Below, in pieces: positions 45,634-57,010 of a DNA stretch of 64,000 nucleotides; the first letter of the stretch is position 1, and each line of letters starts with the position of its first letter. The notes beneath the pieces were generated by a model, which saw only the letters and a program-made list of their open reading frames with translations, was not told the origin of the DNA and ran no database searches. The translations under genes and the position numbers were made by a program. Origin of the DNA: Maea johnstoni (lineage: Eukaryota > Annelida > Polychaeta > Spionida > Magelonidae); the NCBI GenBank assembly GCA_963942565.1, contig OZ012689.1, positions 21,628,360 through 21,692,359 on the forward strand. Direction: 5' to 3'.

Positions 45634-48600
45634 TGATCTTGTTCAGTGATTGTCATTACTGAACAGGCTTATACCTACAGTGTCTGAACTCAACTTTTAA
45701 ACTAGCCGAAAATTTCTAGGGGCCCGGCCGAGAATCTAGGAGCCCGGAAAATTGTCCTAAATTTGATCTAGGAGCCCAAAACAAATATGTTGAAAAATGA
45801 TGTAAATAACCTATTTGTCTTGTGTCATCTCATGACATCTACAAATCATCTGCATACTTATATCTTTAAAACGTGTATTTTCTTTTCTGTTTTCATAAAT
45901 ATATAAATATCATATTGTTATTTTAAATTTAATACTCATTTTATCTTTCATATGAAGTGCAGCAAGTTATTTCCTTTCCTATATAGGAAATCTAAAAATC
46001 AATTCCATATTTCATATTAAATTTCATTCTCTATATTTCATTTAAATTTCATTCTCTAGCAAGTCATTTTCTTAGCTTTACTATTTGAATAGGAAATCTA
46101 TGAATCAATTTCATATTAAATTGCCAGCCTGTGAAGTGTAGCAAGCCATTTCCCCTCTCTCTCTCTCTCTATATATATATATAGATAGATAGATTTGTAT
46201 AGATAGCTAGAGAAAAAAGCAATCAATCAATATAGAAAGCAATTTGTTATTTCATTTTTAATTTCATTTTCAGCTAAGTCAGTAAGTGAACCAAGCCATT
46301 TCCCCTTTCTCTCTCTCTCTCTATGTGTTTGTGTGTCACTGTGTAGGGGCCTATACACAATTACATAATAAAGTTTATTTTCTTTTTTATTGTCAACGTA
46401 TTATGTGTCACTTTATTGTCTATATCTTTCCCGGCGGCACCAACCCTACATCGCCGCCTGGCATCGACGTAATTTATGCCCGCCCGCAGCTTAATTTATG
46501 CCTACGTGACAAGAAGGCAAGCTTGCCAACGCACGTGCAGGGGGGAATTGACAGGAGAGCCAAGCAGTCCTGTCAATCACGCTGATAAGAACCGCCTCTC
46601 AGCCAATCAAATCATTCTCCCGTGGGATCTCGTTGACATCCCACAAGAACAAGTCGTAAATAATCAATAAGATGGTGGCTAGTTAGTGATGTGATGAGCG
46701 ATACTCAGCACTCACGGACACAGAGAGGAATATCTTTTCTCCCACTCTGAGGTGTGTTTTACAGTTAAGGATTAGTCGTCCTCAATGGGTGTTCTTCAAT
46801 GGGGTTAAAGGTCAAATTGGTGTAATTGTCCAATCAGATCCCTCAATTTCAATCAATGGGTCACTGCTGCTGGGTCAAAGGTAGACCCAACAATAGCGCC
46901 CGTGGATTTGAACAAGCGTCACGTACGTGATCTGGCGAAACAAACGGTGCACGTCACAACGAGTATTACCATTGTTGAACTAGTGCGCGGGTGACCTTTG
47001 GCTGACCTAGTTTAGCTAGCTAACTTCACGGTAAAACGTGTAAATTTCTCCTTTTTATCATGGGAGAAACAGGTTCTATCACTCGTGGATGGAAAGAGGA
47101 GGAATCTTGCACTTGAGTGATTTTGTGTCTTGGGACTCGGCAAGCCTCGTCCCAAGACACAAAATCACTCACGCATGCAAGATTCCTCCTCTTTCCATCC
47201 ACGAGTGATGGAACCTCTATATCTTTTATTTCATAGAGTTCCAAGAAAGTCATTCGCCCAAATAGGCGAATGACTTTCTAAATGAGTTCGCCCCCATCCC
47301 TAATTGGCGAAGTGGGCGATGGGGCGCCCGATAACTTCGAACGCTGACCTATGATTGTTAAGTGTCATATATGTGCCCATTTTATGGGGGGGGGGGGGGA
47401 AGTACTGAAAATAACTAAAACATTTTCAGTAATATATTAAGAAAATTTAATATGAATAATTTCTGAACCCAAACTATTTCTTCTTAACTCTACTGGAGTC
47501 AGCGGCCCACATAGCCCCTTAATTCCCTAATTCTTAATCTTAATTTCTGCACACCTGGTGATGGCTGGGTTGGTACTGGTTGAGGTGCAGCTCCTCCTTT
47601 CCATGGACCTGACGGAGCTGCTTCTCTTCCCTCGGAATTTTCCCCATCTTCCTCCTCGTCATTCAGAATATTTTCTTTGTCTTGTTGATTTTCTTCCTCT
47701 TTTTGGCTGAAAAATAGGTGGGGAGTTACAAGTGCAAAAGCTAGGACATTGAAACCGAGTATAAAAAATTGGCAATCTTAAAAAAGTTTTTTTTTCATTT
47801 ATCATCCATTCATTAAATTTTGAAAAAGGCCATTTGTCAATCTTTTAAATAAAATGTCAGCAGCTAGGTTTGACCACTGCAATATGACTGATTAAGTTGA
47901 AATTTCAAAACTTACCTAATCTGTAAATTTTGTACTCTGAGGCCGGAATAATCTGTGTCCTTCTCATCTTCAAAATCTACCCATTCATCTTCTTCCTGGA
48001 AAATAAATGATAATGTGCAATACATGTGGCTATACAGGCACTGATCCATCTGCTTAATCACTGATAACTAACCAGTCCATGATAACTCTAGTTACTTTCA
48101 CTTTGATAACTTGGACATGTCTGTATACTAGCGGACTGATTATTTGTAAATATAACAGGCACTTCCCATCAAAAGATCTTGCACATGACCTGGGGTACGG
48201 TTCACAACAGGGGATCAACTGATATACCCTGCTTGCAGTCAATAGGTGTGCTGTATTCTTGCAGCTTCTGATGATCAACTGCTTTTTTATTGACACTCAA
48301 ATAAATATATCTTTGTCCATATGTATCATTAGACAGTACTACAACGTGTTATCATGTCCACAAGCACAGTTTCAAACAACTCAATTTACTAGCAACAGAC
48401 CCAGCAATGGTCAGAACAATTGTTTTCAGCGTGACAGTTTTAGACTTTTAGCGATATTTTCACCCAAATTTTCAGTCAATGTGAGTGGTTTTGGGGCAAT
48501 GACCAAGCCAGGTCTGATACAGCTCATTTTTTGGGCAGGTCGTTTCCTGAAAAACTCCTTTTAAGACAGGCAAAGATTTCTATGAAGAATTTTTAATTGA

Positions 48601-48816
48601 GACTTTTTGGGGACCATAAACAAATTTCTGCCTTCTATGACATAGCTGAAGTAAAACAAATTGGCACAAAAGACTATTAAATGTAGTTGGTATAAGAATT
48701 TGAAGTAGTTGAGTAGCTTAAGCTAAATAAAGACAGAAATTAATTTTGATTGCTGTTCCAGAAAGACATCTTTAAAATTTCGACCAAGACTCTGTGGGGT
48801 ATGTGTATATATATAC

Positions 48817-48900
<84 letters not shown>

Positions 48901-49716
48901 CACCAACTTTATTGGGAACAGGGGATGAACATTTCACTCTAAAATCGTCTTTATCAGCCGGATGGTATCGTTCTGTCAAATAAGCAGTCGCATTGGGGGC
49001 TAATGTGATGGAGGCAGGCAGAACATCTGGATACTGCTGTATTTGCAAGAGGCTAGCCATCAATGTTTGGAGCGTGGCACTAATTAAACTGCAGGCGTTT
49101 CAATTAGTTAGACAAAAATTGGTCCACTATATACTGTAAGAAATGAGATTGTATTGGCTGCATCTCCCTGGTATCTAATCCTGATACTATTTAGTACTTA
49201 AATACTAGTCTTCTCAAGTCCTAGTTGTTTGACACAATTAGGAAATACTAATATCATAAATATAATTCACCCTAGTACATTACTAATCTAGATTCAAAAG
49301 CAATATGACAGTTGACTGAATACATAATATATATATTACCAATAGAATACAAGCTTGGCTGTGATGAGTAAATACATGAAATGTTTATTCAATGTTGGAT
49401 TAACTATCCGCCATTTTGGATGGAAAAACAGGGTTCTATGGGCCAAAAAGGATTAAACAAAAAGATGAGAGAATACATTTATCCATAAACGTATTTAAAA
49501 CATGTATATAACCTTAACCTTCTCCTTTTTCACTGATGTATTCGTGGGCTGGTCGGACTTTTCTCTCTCCTTCTCTTTCTTCTTCTTTTCGATGACCGGC
49601 TTTTTTGGTTCCTCTCCTTGTTTCGCTAATATGTCAGTGGCCGTGTACTTGGCTTTATTCTTCTTCTTGCTCTTATCTTTTTTGGCAAAGAAGTCGTCTA
49701 AACTACTGTCGGCCAT
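45246..49716 (-). CDS. CDV3: CDV3 homolog (211 aa, 4 exons)
   Basis: Minus-strand exons: 49716-49519, 47995-47916, 47706-47555, 45451-45246 (TAG). Phases agree and give 211 residues plus stop, against about 258 in human. The first donor could instead be 6 bp later (GTTATA instead of GTTAAG), adding two residues. Recognition rests on the N-terminus ([18 protein letters not shown]; human SLDNFFAKRDKKKKK), [20 protein letters not shown] in exon 2 (human EDEWKELEQKEVDYSGLRV), [12 protein letters not shown] in exon 3 and [10 protein letters not shown] with EEDFPTL in exon 4. CDV3 (carnitine-deficiency-associated) is a small, mostly disordered, charged protein of poorly understood function. Lysine-rich exon 1 and acidic exon 3 are as expected. 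It is convergent with NCAPG2. Introns hold an (AT)n tract each (45516, 48795) and hairpins. Confidence 0.9.
45516..45628. repeat. (AT)n with ATGTAT interruptions
   Basis: Two AT blocks joined by TATGTATATG repeats, in CDV3 intron 3. Confidence 0.95.
46430..46690 (-). mobile_element. diverged relative of the 440-bp nested element
   Basis: On the minus strand it reads GATTGGCTGAGAGGCGGTTC followed by AGCGTGATTGACAGGA, with CGAGATCCCACGGGAG and GACTTGTTCTTGTGGG. These correspond to blocks of the element at 25097-25536. GC-rich relative to its surroundings; ends not resolved. Confidence 0.5.
47072..47215. repeat. 144-bp hairpin in CDV3 intron 3
   Basis: GGTTCTATCACTCGTGGATG through GTCTTGGGAC, a ~12-base loop, then the inverted arm ending CACGAGTGATGGAACC. 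Arms of about 65 bp are nearly perfect. Confidence 0.9.
47244..47279. repeat. 36-bp perfect inverted repeat
   Basis: AGAAAGTCATTCGCC, spacer CAAATA, then the exact complement. It lies 28 bp after the 144-bp hairpin. Confidence 0.9.
48795..48897. repeat. (AT)n microsatellite
   Basis: About 100 bp of AT repeats in CDV3 intron 1. Confidence 0.95.
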
Positions 49717-49990
49717 TTTTGTAATGTATGATCTTCTAGAACGGGGACCTTTTGACTATTTCTTGCGCAATCTGTTAGGCACTCGTGACAGCAACGACGA
49801 CACTATCCGACATGTTGCATGTGCGAAATGTACTATCGCGAGAAGTGACGCGAGATAGTGCGAGATCTTGGGTGCGTTTCAGAGAGGGCGTTTCAAAAGC
49901 GGCACACGTCGCTCGATGGTCAATGTGGGGTTAAGAACGGCAGACCAAAAACGTAACTTTGTTTCCCATTTCTCGCAGGGTTATCTCACT
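49717..49990 (-). promoter_or_regulatory. CDV3 promoter region with TATCGCGAGA motif
   Basis: CpG-rich sequence upstream of the CDV3 ATG. TATCGCGAGA at about 49834-49843 and GACGCGAGATAG nearby resemble the TCTCGCGAGA element of broadly active, TATA-less promoters. No TATA box was seen. Transcription start not determined. Confidence 0.4.
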
Positions 49991-50027
49991 ACGATTAGAG
50001 ATATATAGACTAATTATGAGTCTTTGC

Positions 50028-50483
50028 TACGATGGACCAAATGTGAAAGAGAAATTAAATAAAAAAAATATTTTCACACCCGTTTATTGGGGAGAGAAAA
50101 TGAATTTAAATTTATTTTCACTACCGTTTATTGCGGAGAGAAAATAAATTTAAATCTATTTTCTTTTCCGAATCAACGGGAGTACGATGGTGCAAGTGTG
50201 AACGCAGAAAAAAAAATTCAAATTTTTTTTCTCCACCGTTTTTCCAAAAACAGCGGAAAAAAAATCTCCACCGTTTTTCCCAAAACAGCAGAAAATTTTT
50301 TTTTTTTCCACCGTTTTTCCATTTTCAAAAACAGCAGTAAAAAATTTTAATTTTTTTTCTGCCTTCACACTTGCACCATCGTACGGGAGTGAAAATGAAT
50401 TTAAATATTATTTTTTCCTCTCCAATAAATGGGATAGAAAATAAATTTATATTTATTTTCTCTTTCACGCTTGGTCCATCGTA
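50028..50483. mobile_element. nested palindromic MITE, 456 bp
   Basis: The outer ends are TACGATGGACCAA and TTGGTCCATCGTA. A second pair, TACGATGGTGCAAGTGTGAA and its complement, opens at 50183 and closes at 50383. So one TIR element sits inside a related one, or the ends were duplicated inward. The interior has repeated CCACCGTTTTTCC blocks and A/T runs. Confidence 0.75.
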
Positions 50484-50519
50484 TCTCACCCATTGTCTCT
50501 TTATGCACTTTATTATTAG

Positions 50520-50974
50520 TTAAAGGGCAAATGCACCATCATGATGATTTAGGTTCAAAATGTGCCTATATGTGTCACCTTTCAAATAAGACCACCCGCA
50601 AGTCTGTCCTCCTCAGCACTCCTCAGATATGGCTTATGAAAGTTAGTAAAAAACTAGCCTGAGTCTGGGTATAGAGGCTGCCATTATCAGAAGTGGTGCT
50701 TATGAAGTGACTGCCAGCCCTGCTTCTGATTGGTTGAGAGATATCAGTGGCAGTCATTTCCAGCCACTGATATCTCTCAACCAATCAGAAGCAGCACTGG
50801 CAGTCACTTCATACCACTGATTGTGCTTAATTGGGCTTAATTGGCCTGCAACTTTCATAAGCCATATCTGAGGAGTGCTGAGGAGGACAGACTTGCGGGT
50901 GGTCTTATTAGAAAGGTGACACGTATAGGCACATTTTGAACCTAAATCATTATGATGGTGCATTTGCCCTTTAA
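50520..50974. mobile_element. 455-bp foldback element with TTAA ends
   Basis: Terminal arms of about 125 bp, from TTAAAGGGCAAATGCACCAT to CATATCTGAGGAGTGCTGAG-type sequence, are almost perfect inverted repeats. A second, inner hairpin is centred near 50760 (GATTGGTTGAGAGATATCAG and its complement). The TTAA borders fit a piggyBac-type target. Non-coding. Confidence 0.8.
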
Positions 50975-53900
50975 GATAAAGACAAATTGCTATAGTCTGT
51001 CTGACTCGAGTTTGGCAACCGCTTTTTCCATTTTTGTGACAAAACGTTTGAATTTGCCATCCAAACTTGGCAAATATCTACGTGTATGTATAAACAAACT
51101 TTTTGTCTCAACTCCTAAAAATGTTGATTTTGCTCATTAGGTCCCATTGTAAAATTTGCCCATTGCCAACAATAAAAATCTCGCGTGTTTGTATTGTTGG
51201 GCAATTTTTACAATGGAACTAATTTCGCTTTTCTTAAACATATACCCAAGAGAGTTGGGTGGTTTAAAAGCATGTGCACGGAATATAGGGATAAGAAAGA
51301 AAGAACATTCCAGTATTTGTTTCGACTATTAGTCGTGAATTCCGAGTCTAATAAAAATTTGCAAAGGTTTTAGAACAAATGTTAATGCTATTCTACATCC
51401 CGATTTCACATTTCAAGTTTACACGATGGGCACTGAAAATGGATTTTGGATTCATATACGGGTAAAATGACTACCTTGGCCACTCAATAATTCTTAATTT
51501 TAACGCCCAACGCCAAAAAGTGTAGGCACGCATTATTGTTAACCAGGTGCTCTCTGTGGCATTTTTCATTTGCCGAAAATGTTATACCTCATGTCAGAAA
51601 TTTGGGTCGTAAAGATCGCGATCGCTCGTTACGAAACTTTATTTCTCCCACTATGACACAGAAATATCAAGCGAAGAAAAAGTGGACCGTTCCCAATGAA
51701 TTTTGAGATTGATATCCATACATGAGTAAAAATGGCCATGATTCGTTCAACCAACAATATAACGCGAGATATCCGCATAATATTAAGCACGTACCAATGT
51801 TGTTTTATTCTTGACACATGCAAGCCCTACGGGAAGGCTGCTCGCAGAAAACTTGTAATCAAAGGATATAGTAATATTAAATGGAAAATATGAAATATAA
51901 ATCTCACCGATTCTTCAGTGCTAGGACAACACTAGAAAAACGATGCTAAACCAATGATCTCCAATCATCGCTTGCTGTGGGTCAAAAATCAACGATAATA
52001 CGTGTATCTAAAACCCATTCCTATCCCTAAAGGTTACTTTGTGGTGCTATGCACATGTTTAGTATTTCACCACAGTTACCAAGAAGGCCCTATCATCGAG
52101 GTTCATGTAATATCTCTCTAAGAAAGACATACTTAGGGGAATTTCCAATGGGGGAAATGAAAAAATGCAACAAAACAACGTACAACTCTTATTCTATTAT
52201 TTTATATTTTAATAACTAGAAAAGTACCCGTCGGACATGAAATTTCTCTTAATGGCAAAAATATCGGAGCACCCAGATATTCCTTTTACCACACACTTGG
52301 GCTACCTAACCTATGTATCAATAATTCAAGAAGCTTGGCAAACAGATATACCACTGATAAGTAAGATATTAAACCAGCTGTAATGAAAAGATGGGGGGGG
52401 GGGGGGGGGGGCTGTCCATTTATGATAACACTCATAATTATTTATAAGCATTTCTACTCAAAATTATTGTGTGGTTATTTCTTGTTTTCGAAGTTAAAGT
52501 ATGACACAACGGATGCCAATTGCATTCGTTCAAGTCTGGTTCATCCAGGTGATAGATATTCTCAGTCAATTTTGGTCATTCATTATAATTTACATACTTG
52601 TCCATAACTTTTTAAAGCTAAGAATGATAAGGAGGTAGGGTAGGACTCGGCATCACCCGAATGTCGTTAGAACCCAAAGGGGGGCCCAAAATAGCTCAAA
52701 ATTTGTTTTTGATCTATTAATCTAATGCCTTTTCAAATAAATGAACAATAGTAATTCTATCAATACGCCTTTACATGTCGTGAACTTTGTGGCATCGCAA
52801 TCCAATTTTGCCTATACTATGAACTTGCTATTCTGAGGTTCAGTTAGTTACAATTGTTCCCGTTTCACTTTTGCGGCGCTGCACGCCGGGTATGAACATT
52901 AGCGTCTAATAAAGCGTAGCTTTGCTTGTCCTCTCCTCTGCCGCTGAGGAATACGATGTAACCGGCCCGTGATACGTAGTGACGGCGAACACCACCTACA
53001 TACCCTTATCACCCATTGGCATTCTTCTCGCGTGCCCCGACCTGTTTAGAAGTTGGGGATATAGTGAGAGAAGTGCGCACTCGTTGATGGTGCTCGACTC
53101 GCTAGTGGCAGTAATGCAATTTGTAACTATATCGCAACACATTAATATTCTTACGGTGCTTGGCCAACTTCTAACTTTTGCCAGTTATTTTTTGAATAAA
53201 AGTGTTTTAACTTTAACTTCATCAAAATCGTTAATATTTGAGAATATATATATTTAAAGAGAGATTTTTCCTATTGCCACTTTGCGGAATCCCATATTCT
53301 TTACACATCTGTGGGTGACTTCGATCCTTTTTTGTTTTAAAGCTGCTCATGAATATTGATTGACCAAAGTTCCGCGCGTGTCATTCGTCGACCGTGATTG
53401 AGCCAAATTTTTGAAAATGATTTACTTTTCCGAAACTAAAATGACCGGAGAACAGCACGAAACCACGGTTATAAATGTGTTTTTTCTTTATGTAGAGGGG
53501 AATCAGTGTAGATGACCAAATTCTCGTGTTCACATTATCTTAATCAATAGTGTCAGAAATAGAAACAAGTTAATAACAACTACTGCAGTTGGGAATGGCT
53601 TTTCTCCTAGAGATGCTCGTGTCATAGGAAGGCACCCCGGGAAGAATAGCGGTGGTGGTACATACGTATTATCATGCCCATCAGAAAAGCCGCTTACACC
53701 CATTTAACCGACTGAAGTATTCCTCTCTCCAAGCTATATACATGAAGAAGACCACTCTTTTCAATGTTCGCGGTCATGCGAAGTCGCTGAAAAACACCTA
53801 GCCTCCACGATTTTTAGAAAGGGCGCTCGGGTGAATTTTCCAAAAGTGCCAATGTAAGTGAATGTCCGACAATATAATTGAATGGCCGACACGTATTAAA

Positions 53901-55500
53901 AGCGATTTTCGTCCGTATAAAAAGATGTTTTCAACTTTTTTCCTTGCCTTGAAGAATGTTTCGTTCAAAATCACCAACAAGGGCGCATTCTAATCTGCGG
54001 CTTTATCCATGTAAATATATGCAATGCCTATTTAGTGTAATCAAGCCAAACACAGTGACCCATTTCGTCCTTGTATTAGAGGGAATCTGAATTAACCCTT
54101 CCAATTTTGTCTAAAGAAGAAGGACGCAAATATTTTTGAGAACCATCTAAACTGTGTCATGTTGGTATTCATTGGAAAGCCCTCACTTAGTACTCTCATA
54201 TTAGAACCACATGCCAGGGTTTCAGACAAGTGTTGTTGTTTTTTCATCATTTTGTGTTGGTCAAATTAGCCACCAGCAGGCTAAGGGTTAAACTTGTGAC
54301 AATTTATGTTTAAAGTTTTTCGATTTTGTCTAAATTTTCCATTGCTAATTTTCATCATTGTTAAGGAGCCCTTGCGAAACCAAAATATGTATCTGAAACT
54401 TTTGTGGTATTTTCAGTTACTTACCTCCATTACTCATCATGATATTATACTTGATTTGTCTGGACCAAAGAATCAAATATTTTCACTTTCGTCACCAATA
54501 CACAATGTTAACCGTAAGATATGGAGAAAACTTCTTTCCAAACAATAATGCAAACAAAAAAATAAGAAATACTCAGAAACATGCAGCAAAAATTCATTAG
54601 TAATATTCAGTTCAACATATTATGATGCACTCAATGGCCTATATAATTTAGGGAATCGATTTCCGCTGATTCGACACTTTTAATTCAGGTTTATAAACGA
54701 AAGAAATGTTTCCTACAAGAGCACCACATCTCATCAACCTGTGCCCTTGGGTGCATTTGGCTATTTCTTCAACAGATCTTTCGTATATGAAAGCTTTGCA
54801 GAGGGGAATAGATGAGATAATGTTATTTTTATTTTATTTTTGTTGGGTGAGCAATATAATATTTTACAAAGGGAATGATAGTCTAAAAATTGGGGATTCT
54901 AGCAGGAACTAGGGTCTCTAGGATGTACAGTCTGAGTGGCACTGAATCAGTTATATACTCATTTATCATTCGTTTTAATGAACAAACATAGAAATCATCG
55001 TGGGAAAGCAATTTTTGGGTTGAATGCTCTTTGCATCTTAGTCATTTTCTATATTTATCTGGAAAATAAAATGGCAGGTAGTAATTAGATGGATCAAGGT
55101 TTGTAAATTGCGGGTTCGAGGGACAAATCATCGCCATTCGCTCTGTTGAGGTTAGTCTGACGAAGAGTTTACTCAGCTGTCAGGTGCAAGAACCTTGAAC
55201 TTAGAACTTGTTGTGTGTTTTTTATTTTCCAAATGTATGTCGGGTAGGGGGTAGCTGATGATAAAGCTGTTACACTTTTTGTGTAAAAAAGTATACGGCA
55301 AGATCAGCAGGCCGATACCAGCCGTCTTCTCGCAGATATTTTGCCGCACATTATTTTCACAACAGAAAGCTTCCTGCCTTACTTCTCATATCCCTGTCTT
55401 CATGTCTGTGATTTTAGTTTCAGAACTGTCCTCAGCTTCCAGCCAATTTAGTTTATTTGATATCCGCTAGATGTCAGGCTAGCATGAATATTATTTTGAA
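50975..55500. other. intergenic between CDV3 and PDK
   Basis: No gene recognised. Contents: a G run at 52393-52411, a piggyBac-like MITE at 54096-54287, and a CpG-richer patch at about 52870-53100 whose short ORF has no recognisable features. Confidence 0.45.
54096..54287 (+). mobile_element. piggyBac-like MITE with TTAA borders
   Basis: CCCTTCCAATTTTG...CAGGCTAAGGG with TTAA on both sides (54092-54095, 54288-54291); 192 bp. Confidence 0.75.
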
Positions 55501-55618
55501 TGACGTCATATCCGGAAAAACCACAGAAGCAGCAGGAAAAGTCAACAGAAGGACCAACTGATGAACGGAAAGGCATCACAAACGAGAATTTCTTTCAGTT
55601 TTGATTCACTTAAGCACC
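55495..55618 (+). promoter_or_regulatory. CRE + ETS motifs upstream of PDK exon 1a
   Basis: A full palindromic CRE, TGACGTCA (55501-55508), is followed by an ETS-type CCGGAA (55512-55517) about 110 bp before the exon 1a ATG. Whether it lies in the promoter or 5' UTR is unknown. Confidence 0.5.
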
Positions 55619-57010
55619 ATGAGACTCTCAAGGTACCTCCTGACGAAAATGGCAAAGATGTTGGACCACTATGCTACATTCCATCCTTCACCGTTAAGCA
55701 TAAAACAGTTTCTTGATTTCGGTAAGTAGATGATTCCATGAGCAATCAGCTGTTTCGTCACTGTTTGTCTTTCAGTGACCAATGGAAATTTCCCTGGAAT
55801 TTTCCACGACCATCGGGGCCTGCTTTTGGCAGCGTCTTGGGACAGTCTCAGACCAAGCACAATACGGCAAGTATGGCACCAGAGTTCAGCAGCGGACTGT
55901 ATTAGCACTTTGAACCGGTTAATAATTACCCTGCACGTTGATTTTGACCCAGTTCCGGGATTTCCCGACGTCCTTCGTGCCGAGGCGAAGGTCGGTTTTG
56001 TGTTTGTTGACTGTATGATTGGCTCATATCGGAATCTAAACTAGTTTTGCGCAGGGCATTCAGGAACCAGGTCGGCTGACCCACAAACTAGTTGTCGGCT
56101 ACTCTTCACTTTATAAGCGCGCGTGTGTGACTTCTGACGTTTATACGTGGCGTTTCAGTTGACTGTTGTGTTCATCATATCTTAGAGGGGCGTGCAACGC
56201 ATTGCCAGCACCATTCCCATTGGAAAACAGCTTCGCTTGCCGGTTTCTGATGCACTTGGCTTGAGGACAATTATCAACCACAGAACTGGATTGCAGTTGT
56301 AGTGCGGCGGCTTTGAACTGACAAGTTGGCTCCCTCGTAGTCATTGTAGGATATCAACATGCATCATTTAAGGGTCGAGGTGGCAATGTTGAAATTGATG
56401 CAAAAATCTAGACGGACTTGTTGTTTTCAAATAAGGTTTATCTCAACAAAGAATAACAAAAACAGAACAAGAAGTCTTTCAACAATTAATGCTCATAGGT
56501 CAAGTGATTCGTGGCAACTTCTAGAAAAATATGCTGCTTTTCATCCGTCACCTTTATCATTGCAAAAGTTTCTAGATTTTGGTAAGTATATCTCAATCTT
56601 ATCTTGTTACCGAGAAGTGTCTGTGAAATGTACTCATGCTTTGCACCCAGTGCGGTTATGTTCTATTAACTATCCTACGCTTTAATTAGAAGAAGAAGAA
56701 TATAAACCAGTGTTTCATAATTGACATATTTGTAAAAATCATGTTTATTTTACGTATGGTAGAGTATAAACTGATTTTGCAAATGTAGCCGATTTCATTT
56801 GATAGGCTTTCATTCATTTTATATGACACTGAATGCATACTATGGATGATTTTTTTTATTCTTTTCAGGTGCAAAACATGGGAATGAGAAGAAGTCCTTC
56901 CTATTTTTGCGTAAGGAACTTCCAGTACGCCTGGCCAACATAATGAAGGAAATTCACCTACTTCCAGAAGCTCTTCTTAGTATGCCATCTGTTCAACTAG
57001 TGGAAAGCTG
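55619..57010 (+). CDS. PDK: pyruvate dehydrogenase kinase, 5' exons (partial)
   Basis: Exon 1a 55619-55721 ([18 protein letters not shown], then the segment with [13 protein letters not shown]) splices in phase 1 to exon 2 at 56869-57010 ([22 protein letters not shown]). These match the conserved N-terminal helical domain of mitochondrial PDK1-4 ([34 protein letters not shown]), kinases that inactivate the pyruvate dehydrogenase E1 alpha subunit and bind its lipoyl domain. The GHKL catalytic domain is not in the window; the gene continues beyond 57010, in or after the remaining 7 kb. The ATG of 1a has a good context (CACCATGA). BCKDK is less likely because of the SVQLVxSW motif. The vertebrate paralog cannot be assigned. 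Confidence 0.88.
56107..56160 (+). promoter_or_regulatory. TATA-like motif before PDK exon 1b
   Basis: TTTATAAG (about 56110-56117) followed by a GCGCGCG run, about 240 bp upstream of the 1b ATG. It is a plausible core promoter separate from that of exon 1a. Motif evidence only. Confidence 0.35.
56359..56581 (+). CDS. PDK: PDK alternative first coding exon 1b
   Basis: Open from ATG 56359 (or ATG 56386) to a GTAAGTAT donor in the same phase 1 as exon 1a. It encodes 74 residues: an Arg/Ser/Thr-rich, acid-poor leader ([16 protein letters not shown]), typical of a mitochondrial targeting peptide, followed by [21 protein letters not shown]. The last ~24 residues parallel those of exon 1a ([14 protein letters not shown]). 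Both exons would join exon 2 identically and cannot both be used in frame without duplicating the helix, so they look mutually exclusive. Origin by exon duplication is inferred. Confidence 0.82.

Noticed and set aside
52979-53257. 92-codon ORF in a CpG-richer patch
   Set aside because: It starts at a non-ATG codon and has no recognisable domain or splice support.
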